Positions 53,101 to 64,000 of a DNA stretch of 64,000 nt are shown piece by piece; positions within the stretch are counted from its first letter, which is position 1, and each line of letters opens with the position of its first letter. The notes beneath the pieces are model-generated. The model made no database searches. It was not told the DNA's origin and saw only the letters and a program-made list of their open reading frames with translations. The position numbers and the translations under genes are program-made. This stretch comes from Kineothrix sp. MB12-C1 (GTDB lineage: Bacteria; Bacillota; Clostridia; Lachnospirales; Lachnospiraceae). The stretch lies in the NCBI RefSeq assembly GCF_030863805.1, contig NZ_CP132957.1, forward strand, positions 1,674,001 through 1,738,000. Reading direction: 5' to 3'.

Positions 53101-55188
53101 TTAAGATAAGTACACGGCCACTGCCTTCCAGTTTTCCACCGGACGATAGATTAGCTTTCCATCTTTAATTTGCACCGTTTCTTCTGTGTCTGAGAATACG
53201 TTAATATTTTTGTACCCTTTTGGTAGTGTCATGGTAACTTCCCCTGGCAACTGTCCTCCGAAGGTGTGAATTGTCCCGTAACTCTCGCCATTTTTACCAA
53301 CTCGCAAAATCCCTTGCCACCCTTTAGGATGTCTGATACTTTCAATCTTATTACCGAAGTGATAAGACTGACCTTCCTTGATGATTGGCGCAATTACCCG
53401 ATAAAAAGCCATACCGTCGTCAATAACCTTCCATTGCTTATCATCTAGCTTTGTCACATCACCAGAGATACACATTCGTCCAAGGAAGGTGTTGATCACG
53501 GAATAAGCTATTCGCTTCAGAGAATCTTCGGAGCGAATCACGGCCCAAATTTGACTCTGGCGCGGATGAATTACCCGATGCAGATCCGCAGCTACAATAG
53601 GGATTTCCGGACATTCATGAGCATCAGAAAATGATGCCATACTGGTTAGCCCCATGAAGGATGGCTCTAAACGATGTCCACCTGATGCGCAGTTCTCCAG
53701 GATGATTCCCGGTACCTCTTTTTTTACTTTTTTAAAGAAAGTCTGCGTTGCTTCCATATTTTGTCTGAGCGCTTCTCCCATAGACTCGGCACCGTCGCAG
53801 CCTACACCGATGGTTTCATTGTAATCTACCTTCATATAGCCAAAACCATAATCTTTTAGGGTGCCGATGACTTTATTCGTCAAGTACTCTTCTACCCAGG
53901 GATCACACATATTCCAAAACCGTCTGGCGTAGGTGGTCAAAACACTACCATCTTTATGCAGCAAATGATCGGTATTGTTATAGGTCTTCGCCGCCTCTCC
54001 CACATTTTCAATTTCAAACCAAATACCTGGAATCATTCCCGCTTCCTTAATCTTCGCTACAGTTTTATCTAAGCCATCAGGAAATAAATCCTTTGAAGGT
54101 ACATAATCACCCATACTGATGTCCCAAGGCACGCCGTTTTCTTTATACCAGCCACAGTCGATGACGAAATATTCAAACCCCTTATCCCTTATACAGTCGA
54201 CAATTTCACAAATATTATTGTGGGAAGGATTCCCCCAAGTGGTACAGTATTCATTGAAAATAATCGGTAAGTCTTGTTCTACCGACGGACCTTGGTTGAT
54301 TCTTTCTGTAGCCGCCTCAACCAAACGGTTGGTAAATTCCTCAAAACAGTCTGTAGCTGCCACACTGACAATCGCCTCCGGAGTAGTAAATCTTTCTCCA
54401 GCAGGAATATTCTTTAGCCAGTGACCAAAATCTCTGTCAGCCAGACCACCGCTAATGCAAAGTGCATCATCTTTGCGATAGGCTTCCATTTGCCATGACG
54501 CCGGATGGGCCAGCTGAGCGCCCCAAAAAATGTTATTATGTTTATCTTCTACAGCAATAAATGGGAAAAATTTATTGACCGGCATGGAGCCTACCTGTCC
54601 ATAGCGCTCGTTACGTACCGCATGAGGTGACCAAGCCGGTTCCAATTGTAAATCTTCCACCGGAATACATTCGTGCCGTCCTTCCTGAGACCATACTGCA
54701 CGAATTCGATGGAGGTTCAAGGAGCCTGGACCGTCTTTTTCTACATATGGCGACAAGCCAGAAAGAGAGAAGCTTTCAAACATCTCTAAAGCCACTTGTT
54801 CCTTACTAGTGTTCTTAAACGTACAATAAATTCGTATATAAGGAGCTTCCTCCGGCCAACTTAGCACATGCTCCACTTCGTAGCCACGAGGATCAACCAA
54901 GACAGTCTTAATCTGTGTCTGCTTATCAGCGGTCGTCTGTGTCTGCTCCTTTAGGATCAAGTTACGCATTGATTGGGAATTACGCATGCTATTGCCAATT
55001 ACATACGCTTTCTCGTAGATATCACCGACAATCTTATATTGTACTAAGGAGTTTAGTAACTCTTTCTTTTCCTGTTCTTGCTTTCGAATATTTAGTGGTA
55101 ATAAATATAGGCTCAGTCGTTTACCTTCTTCATCTGTACGATAACTAGCCACCATATCGCCTAATATATACTCTTTATAAATTTTCAT
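53101..55188 (-). CDS. GH36 alpha-galactosidase
   Basis: 695-residue cytoplasmic alpha-galactosidase acting on melibiose, raffinose and similar alpha-galactosides. N-terminal beta-sandwich, then the barrel: nucleophile Asp in YMKVDYNETIG (about residue 453), acid/base Asp in SFSDAHECPE (about 522), plus the family motif ENCASGGHRLEP. No signal peptide. The start at 55188 (MKIYKE) has GGAGG five bases upstream; the ATG at 55200 is part of that site. Codon use is richer in G/C than the 42-52 kb genes. The protein resembles the Firmicute Aga/RafA type. Confidence 0.94.
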   Translation of the reverse strand: MKIYKEYILGDMVASYRTDEEGKRLSLYLLPLNIRKQEQEKKELLNSLVQYKIVGDIYEKAYVIGNSMRNSQSMRNLILKEQTQTTADKQTQIKTVLVDPRGYEVEHVLSWPEEAPYIRIYCTFKNTSKEQVALEMFESFSLSGLSPYVEKDGPGSLNLHRIRAVWSQEGRHECIPVEDLQLEPAWSPHAVRNERYGQVGSMPVNKFFPFIAVEDKHNNIFWGAQLAHPASWQMEAYRKDDALCISGGLADRDFGHWLKNIPAGERFTTPEAIVSVAATDCFEEFTNRLVEAATERINQGPSVEQDLPIIFNEYCTTWGNPSHNNICEIVDCIRDKGFEYFVIDCGWYKENGVPWDISMGDYVPSKDLFPDGLDKTVAKIKEAGMIPGIWFEIENVGEAAKTYNNTDHLLHKDGSVLTTYARRFWNMCDPWVEEYLTNKVIGTLKDYGFGYMKVDYNETIGVGCDGAESMGEALRQNMEATQTFFKKVKKEVPGIILENCASGGHRLEPSFMGLTSMASFSDAHECPEIPIVAADLHRVIHPRQSQIWAVIRSEDSLKRIAYSVINTFLGRMCISGDVTKLDDKQWKVIDDGMAFYRVIAPIIKEGQSYHFGNKIESIRHPKGWQGILRVGKNGESYGTIHTFGGQLPGEVTMTLPKGYKNINVFSDTEETVQIKDGKLIYRPVENWKAVAVYLS

Positions 55189-55316
55189 ATTTTCCTCCAT
55201 ATTATAAACCTTCAGTAATCAGCTTACTTAGAGTATAATTTCTCATCTCCACCTTTAAAAGAGTACATTTTTGATAACAGACGGTAACTTTTTGACTTTG
55301 GTTAAAAAATGTGAAG

Positions 55317-55343
55317 AACTCAACCCTATTCTGGGGTTGAGTT
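55317..55343 (-). other. Stem-loop between GH36 and the tRNA cluster
   Basis: Perfect 10-bp stem with arms AACTCAACCC/GGGTTGAGTT and a 7-base loop. A T-run follows 6 bases later on the minus strand, so it may be a second terminator for the rRNA/tRNA operon. Confidence 0.5.
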
Positions 55344-55399
55344 CTATTAAAAGGACGAAGACATGGGTCTAAATATGTAATAAAATTTTTAAATTCCAA

Positions 55400-55435
55400 C
55401 AAAAAACCCCGTAAAATCAATATTTACGAGGTTTT
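55400..55435 (-). terminator. Terminator of the rRNA-tRNA operon
   Basis: 13-bp stem (arms AAAACCTCGTAAA/TTTACGGGGTTTT) followed by T-run, six bases after the tRNA-Cys 3' end. A nearly identical hairpin occurs at 40391-40425. Confidence 0.9.
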
Positions 55436-55441
55436 AAAGAG

Positions 55442-55512
55442 AGGCGTCTACCAGATTTGAACTGGTGCTCAGGGAGTTGCAGTCCCATGCCTTACCACTT
55501 GGCTAAGACGCC
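55442..55512 (-). tRNA. tRNA-Cys (GCA)
   Basis: 71 bases; acceptor GGCGTCT/AGACGCC, anticodon loop CTGCAAC reading GCA, discriminator U73, T-loop GTTCAAATC. The CCA end is not encoded. Last tRNA of the rRNA operon. A 3' fragment copy lies 15 kb away at 40.4 kb. Confidence 0.95.
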
Positions 55513-55588
55513 ATATCACATGTAATTATAACAAATCGACAAAAAACAGTCAAGCTGCAACTTATCGACCTAACTTAAATAACTTAAA

Positions 55589-55660
55589 TGACTCCGACGG
55601 GAATCGAACCCGTGTTACCGCCGTGAAAGGGCGGTGTCTTGACCGCTTGACCACGGAGCC
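55589..55660 (-). tRNA. tRNA-Glu (UUC)
   Basis: 72 bases; acceptor GGCTCCG/CGGAGTC, anticodon stem CCGCC/GGCGG with loop CTTTCAC (UUC), T-arm GGGTTCGATTCCC, A73. CCA not encoded. Confidence 0.94.
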
Positions 55661-55692
55661 TTCTCTTTTTCCTGAGTATTTTTACACTCGCA

Positions 55693-55764
55693 CTCCCCGA
55701 GTAGGGCTCGAACCTACAACCCCGCGGTTAACAGCCGCGTGCTCTACCATTGAGCTATCGAGGA
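55693..55764 (-). tRNA. tRNA-Asn (GUU)
   Basis: 72 bases; acceptor TCCTCGA/TCGGGGA, anticodon loop CTGTTAA reading GUU, T-arm AGGTTCGAGCCCT, G73. First tRNA after the 23S gene. Confidence 0.94.
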
Positions 55765-55931
55765 ATCTGTTACTGAGTGGTCTCCCACTCTTTTTAGGGT
55801 CCATACCCTCAAAACCGAATACCTACAGACCTTCTTATGTTTCCACCTTCCGGTCCTTTCACTCTCTCATATCTTTTCATCCGTTTTTTCTTCTTTTGTA
55901 AGAGTGTTCTCCACTCTTTATCCCAGCCTAT

Positions 55932-58853
<2,922 letters not shown>

Positions 58854-59210
58854 TAATGATAAATATGCCACGCTCCTTAGGAGTCGATGGACCTTTTTAT
58901 CACCGGACATCTAGCGTGATGTCCTCGGCTGGTCCGCTGTCCTCATACACCGGTCCGTAGACCGATCTATCATTTCAGCCCTTCTTCCTTGCGGTTGAAG
59001 GTAAATCTATTTGAGTTTAAAACTCATTTGTTCGGCCATCATGACTTGCATCACGATGAACCTCGGATGTCTTTGATACTTGATTGTTTTTGGTATTCGG
59101 TTTTCAAGGTACGGTCTTGCAGGTCTTTGGCACTTCCTTTTGTCTTTTCAGACAGACTTTAGTGCTGCGTCCTGTCCCGGAACTCCTATCATAAATAGTC
59201 CTTCCGGTAA
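58854..59210 (-). other. Spacer between tRNA-Ala and 23S rRNA
   Basis: 357 bases of internal transcribed spacer without a gene. Holds short inverted repeats around both 23S ends (CTTAAGG-type sequences) suited to the rRNA processing stem. Confidence 0.6.
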
Positions 59211-59283
59211 TGGAGACAGAGAGATTCGAACTCTCGACCCCCTGCTTGCAAGGCAGGTGCTCTCCCAACTGAGCTATGCCCCC
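59211..59283 (-). tRNA. tRNA-Ala (UGC)
   Basis: 73 bases; acceptor GGGGGCA/TGTCTCC, anticodon loop CTTGCAA reading UGC, T-arm AGAGTTCGAATCTCT, A73. Lies between the 5S and 23S genes of the operon. Confidence 0.95.
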
Positions 59284-59292
59284 ATAAATTAA

Positions 59293-59409
59293 TCTGGCAG
59301 CCACCTGCTCTCCCATGCCGTCTCCAGCATAGTACCATCGGCCGCTTAAGTCTTAACCTTCGTGTTCGGGATGAGAACGGGTGTCTCCCCTAAGCGCATC
59401 GCCACCAGA
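59293..59409 (-). rRNA. 5S ribosomal RNA, between 16S and tRNA-Ala
   Basis: About 117 bases, TCTGGTGGCG...CTGCCAGA ends, with the CCGAACACGAAGGTTAAG core and GGTACTATGC segment typical of 5S. Located upstream of the 23S gene, not after it, which is unusual. Confidence 0.93.
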
Positions 59410-59506
59410 TATATTTCTGAGTATTCTCTACTCATTCGCTTCGATTCTTAGTGCTTTCCCACTCTTCCTCAACAGCTAAACAGTAATGCAACCCCTACTT
59501 CTTCTT

Positions 59507-61043
<1,537 letters not shown>

Positions 61044-61657
61044 AGATTCGTCGATGCATGCCATTTCTGGTAGGCCATGTCTGATGCTCGCATCAGCACT
61101 CGGTATGCCATGAAATGATTTGAGGAGTAAATTCAATGAAGTAAGCTTCGCTTACGAATTGGCATTTGCTCCCATGCATGTCACATGTTTGCCCGGTCCA
61201 AAATCAACTTTGGCTTTAAATCCTTGCTAATTTTTTCCCGTAATCTCACATCTGCTCCTTGCGGTGCTTCTGTGCGATTCTTTTACTGTTTTTTAGGTTG
61301 TTCTTCTGAATTTTCTCTTTGGGCTCTTTCTGCAAAAGCAGAGGCCCGTTTTAGAATTTTCAGGGTTGCATTACTGTTTACTTGTCAAGGTTCTGTGTTT
61401 CTTAAGTTCGGCTTGTTTTGTCTTTCGTTTCAGACGCAACTTTGATATCTTATCATGTGCATTTCGGAAAGTCAATACCTTTTTGAACTTTTTTGAAACT
61501 TTTTCTTTTTTCGATTCCGTTCGTTATATTCACACCGAATGGCTCTTTTGCAGCTCCTTGTTTGTTGTTCTTCCCTCAAGGTGCTTTGCTAGTATACTCA
61601 ATATACTAACAAATGTCAACATCTTTTTCAAAATATTTTTTATATATTTTTATTGCC
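61044..61657 (-). promoter_or_regulatory. rRNA operon promoter and leader region
   Basis: 614 bases without a coding gene. Two sigma-A promoters are seen on the minus strand: P1 TTGACA (top 61614-61619), 17 bases, TATACT (61591-61596); P2 TTGACT (61470-61475), 17 bases, TAAGAT (61447-61452). The leader holds a hairpin CTGATGC-TC-GCATCAG (61081-61096). The region also lies about 40 bases beyond the cvpA-like gene, which reads toward it. Confidence 0.85.
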
Positions 61658-62131
61658 TTACAAAGAGGCAATCCAGTTGGCAATATAGTTCTTATTATAT
61701 ACATTTATCATAATTGTACTCTGCGTTGTCCACTCCATTATCTTTTCCCCAAAGGCCCCTGTAGGGAAGTTTCCTATTATTACATATATTATCCAAAACA
61801 CCACCAATACTTCCAAAGCACCTGCTGCCATTCCAAGTAACATATTAATAAGATTAATGACCGGAAGCTTTGCGATAGTCTCTATCGACTTCATTACTAA
61901 TGAAATCAGGCGATACAATATACTCATTCCTGCAAGAAGGATAACAGCGACTACTATTGTCTTCGTATTCTTCTCTACAATACCTGCTACCAATACAAAG
62001 GCTGCAGAAAGTACGATCAAGGCCATGAACAGTGAAACCAAGCTATTTACTTCGCGCGCAAATCCACCACGCAGTCCTTTATAAGCACGCCACAGCACCA
62101 ATAAAACAAAAAAGATTACTAATAAATTCAC
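61658..62131 (-). CDS. CvpA family membrane protein
   Basis: 157-residue protein with about four to five membrane helices, matching the CvpA (colicin V production) family: VIFFVLLVLWRAYKGLRGGFAREV at the N-terminus and a KLPVINLINMLLGMAAGALEVLVVFW segment. Start is a GTG at 62131 after GGAG. Follows the DUF5711 gene by 11 bases, so the two form an operon. The last codons lie directly before the rRNA promoters. Function in Firmicutes poorly defined; envelope integrity is suggested by the family. Confidence 0.88.
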   Translation of the reverse strand: MNLLVIFFVLLVLWRAYKGLRGGFAREVNSLVSLFMALIVLSAAFVLVAGIVEKNTKTIVVAVILLAGMSILYRLISLVMKSIETIAKLPVINLINMLLGMAAGALEVLVVFWIIYVIIGNFPTGAFGEKIMEWTTQSTIMINVYNKNYIANWIASL

Positions 62132-62142
62132 CTGTTCTACTC

Positions 62143-63348
62143 CTATTTCATTTCCATTATATTCATCGCATCCTGCGTCATCACAACAAATCGATTTGTT
62201 TTCCCTGTAGGGGAGAATAGGAATACTGTTTCATCAAATTGATCCCTGAAACGCTCCACTCCCTGAATGTTGCTTACGCTATATTCCGTTTCACTGTAAA
62301 TAATAATATCATCATTATTAAAGATAATATCTTTATACTCTATGTCGAACTTTTTAGTTCCTGCAAGTTTTCCTTCTGTATTATATACATCCAGGCGATA
62401 TTTGCTCTCCCCTTCTGTATCCAGAAATACCAACCCAATGTATTGATTGTTATAGAAAATCCCCTGTGCCTCTTCACTGAGAAGATTTTCTGCCGCACTT
62501 ACGGGCTTTTGGTTGCCGGTGAAGAACATGATCCGTTCATCCGATATAGCAAAGACGGTGTTTCCATTGATAAACTTAATAAATGGAATAATTGTTCCCT
62601 GATAATCATAACCACTGACAAAACGATCCGAGGATTGGTTCTGCCCGACATCTCCGAAATTATGAAAGGCTACAGAAGATTTCATCACCCCACTATCCAC
62701 GTAGAAATAAGAAATAGCCAGCAACTCTCCATTAGGAGAAAGACTTATATCGATAGGATATCCTGACTTGTCCATTGTCGTCTCCGCTTTTACTAAGATA
62801 TTCCCTTCCGTATCGAACAAATTGATTCTGGTAATGTCTGCATCATCCAGGATTGCTGCCACCACACCATTTTCCGCAACACAGAAATTACGGATAGGCA
62901 TATTAGTCGTTATCTCCCCCATGCTGCCAGTCTCATTCATCACGTATATCGTTCTGCCATTATAATCTCCTATAGCAACTACCGAACCGTTAATATCCAC
63001 CATAGGATTTTGCATTTCATAAGTCCTATTCCACAGTACATTTCCTTTGCTATCCATGCAGTTAGCGCCGTCCTTACTGTAAGTGAGAATACTCGTCCCC
63101 AAAGAGAGATAGGAGGCTCCTTCTACCTTCGAGACCGAAACAACATTCGTCATAATGCTCTCACTATACGCTCGATTCTTCCAACTTACGAAAACCGTTG
63201 CCACAATAGCACCTACCAGCAATAGCCCCAACAGACTTCTATAGAAAATAGTTAATTTATGACTTCTTATTTTCTCTTTATAATTAATACTGCGGTTTCC
63301 GCTCTTTCTTTTCTCTTTGGAGCGCAAATATTCCCTGACATTTGCCAT
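62143..63348 (-). CDS. DUF5711 family membrane-anchored beta-propeller protein
   Basis: 401-residue protein. Short basic cytoplasmic N-terminus (EYLRSKEKRKSGNRSINYKEKIR), one helix (SLLGLLLVGAIVATVFVSW) and a large extracellular domain with repeated short blades such as LGTSILTYSKDG, VVAIGDYNGRTIYVMN, GVVAAILDDADITRINLFD and TVFAISDERIMFF, giving a WD/PQQ-like propeller. Widespread in Lachnospiraceae and usually next to cvpA. Function unknown. The ATG has a weak ribosome site. Confidence 0.85.
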   Translation of the reverse strand: MANVREYLRSKEKRKSGNRSINYKEKIRSHKLTIFYRSLLGLLLVGAIVATVFVSWKNRAYSESIMTNVVSVSKVEGASYLSLGTSILTYSKDGANCMDSKGNVLWNRTYEMQNPMVDINGSVVAIGDYNGRTIYVMNETGSMGEITTNMPIRNFCVAENGVVAAILDDADITRINLFDTEGNILVKAETTMDKSGYPIDISLSPNGELLAISYFYVDSGVMKSSVAFHNFGDVGQNQSSDRFVSGYDYQGTIIPFIKFINGNTVFAISDERIMFFTGNQKPVSAAENLLSEEAQGIFYNNQYIGLVFLDTEGESKYRLDVYNTEGKLAGTKKFDIEYKDIIFNNDDIIIYSETEYSVSNIQGVERFRDQFDETVFLFSPTGKTNRFVVMTQDAMNIMEMK

Positions 63349-63428
63349 TATTATAACCGGGCTCCTTTTCCTTTAATATATTTTCTCATTTTATCACACT
63401 TGTAGGTCGGCTTCAATTCCTTTAGTTT

Positions 63429-64000
63429 TTAATATCCGGAAACTCCCTCCTTTAATGCATTACTCATCCAAATAGCTGCTTCTTTGAATTCCTCCAATGC
63501 CTCAAAACTATTTACAGTGGTGATCGCGATAACACAAATAACAATAAATATACAGATCACTATTGCCCGAATCACATCATAGACCGGCGGAATCGGTAAT
63601 ATTTGATCCTCCTTATCATCATCTTTAGGCCTGTCCTTTCTCGCATATAATCCTCTTTTTATTTTTTCTTCATGGGAATAGCCGAGATATTTAGCCATAA
63701 CAGGGCTTTCTTCGTAGAAAATATAATAACCCTCCAGAGGTTGTCCTCCATTACCATCTCCAAGCAAAATACCTTCGCACACTCCTTCTGCCCGCCTCCA
63801 CATATCCACATTCAAGCAACCTACTTCTTCAAAGTCAGCAAAAAGGCTCTCCGCCTCATCCGGCTCCTTTATTTTTCTTTTTCCGGCCCCGTATATGACA
63901 TAAATTTCTGCTGAAATATCTTTTGTTTTTCTTCCATATAAAATAATCTGCTCGCCTTCCTTGAGTTCCTCAAACTTGAACTGCTCCAGATAAGAAAGTA
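63429..64000 (-). CDS. Unknown membrane protein, 5' end beyond the window (partial)
   Basis: The frame stays open to the right edge, so the start lies outside; a TTG at 63815 is only internal. The visible part reads EQIILYGRKTKD and EIYVIYGAGKRKIKEPDEAE first, followed by LLGDGNGGQPLEGYYIFYEESPVMAKYLGYSHEEKIKRG, a basic/acidic linker, and a C-terminal helix (VIRAIVICIFIVICVIAITTV) with a short tail. Its likely orientation is a cytoplasmic or extracellular domain tethered by a C-terminal helix. I recognise no family. It precedes DUF5711 and cvpA in the same direction, so it may be part of that operon. Confidence 0.75.
   Translation of the reverse strand, partial: LSYLEQFKFEELKEGEQIILYGRKTKDISAEIYVIYGAGKRKIKEPDEAESLFADFEEVGCLNVDMWRRAEGVCEGILLGDGNGGQPLEGYYIFYEESPVMAKYLGYSHEEKIKRGLYARKDRPKDDDKEDQILPIPPVYDVIRAIVICIFIVICVIAITTVNSFEALEEFKEAAIWMSNALKEGVSGY

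Noticed and set aside
55202-55420. 72-residue minus-strand ORF between GH36 and tRNA-Cys
   Set aside because: Covers the terminator and stem-loop of the tRNA operon and has no convincing start; its residues look random.
61652-61672. Hairpin with arms ATTGCCT/AGGCAAT at the end of cvpA
   Set aside because: It lacks a T-run on the coding strand and overlaps the stop codon, so it is not supported as a terminator.

Overview
The window looks like a chromosomal segment of a low-to-moderate GC Firmicute, most likely of the Lachnospiraceae (Clostridia). Reasons: an rRNA operon with clostridial 16S/23S ends, a DUF5711/CvpA pair, a DUF951 gene next to rpsF, strong AGGAGG ribosome binding sites, and several YesM/YesN two-component systems beside carbohydrate ABC transporters. 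Species cannot be named from this view alone.

Layout. 1-3.95 kb: 5' tip of rpsF, DUF951, a Sir2 deacylase, a chemoreceptor and OhrR. 4.0-7.3 kb: murR-murQ-murP, for N-acetylmuramic acid uptake and recycling. 7.5-16 kb: a chemoreceptor and a sensory block (membrane-anchored sugar-binding protein, degenerate histidine kinase, intact histidine kinase, AraC-type response regulator). 16.1-23.4 kb: a pentose/pentitol operon (zinc dehydrogenase, CUT2 ABC transporter, short-chain dehydrogenase, ribulokinase AraB). 23.6-28.8 kb: small regulatory and membrane genes, a decayed acetyltransferase, a DUF1980 protein, and a DtxR-family regulator with a conserved operator and a 34-residue membrane ORF. 28.8-35.9 kb: a maltodextrin-type ABC operon with a GH13 enzyme, an AAC(3)-like gene, and a divergent LacI regulator. 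35.9-40.2 kb: vanRS plus a VanG-type ligase and an alanine/serine racemase, without vanXY. 40.4-55.4 kb: an AT-rich block flanked by a tRNA-Cys fragment with its terminator and by the intact tRNA-Cys; it carries a GH127 arabinofuranosidase, a CUT1 transporter, a YesMN pair, a chemoreceptor, an AraC regulator and a GH36 alpha-galactosidase. 55.4-61.6 kb: an rRNA operon on the minus strand in the order 16S-5S-tRNA-Ala-23S-tRNA-Asn-tRNA-Glu-tRNA-Cys. 61.7-64 kb: CvpA, DUF5711 and a partial unknown gene.

How it works together. The theme is sensing and uptake of plant and cell-wall sugars. Two blocks pair a dCache chemoreceptor with a YesM/YesN system and an ABC transporter, so movement and gene expression probably respond to related sugars. 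In the 42-52 kb block this is supported by sequence: the solute-binding-protein operon and the chemoreceptor carry the same 18-bp box at identical spacing from an extended -10 element. GH127 would release L-arabinose, which could enter metabolism through AraB if isomerase and epimerase genes lie elsewhere. The most unusual items are the binding protein plus tandem kinase system with one kinase lacking ATP-binding motifs, the shared regulatory box, the tRNA-Cys-flanked island, the rRNA gene order, and the vanG-like cluster without a D,D-peptidase.
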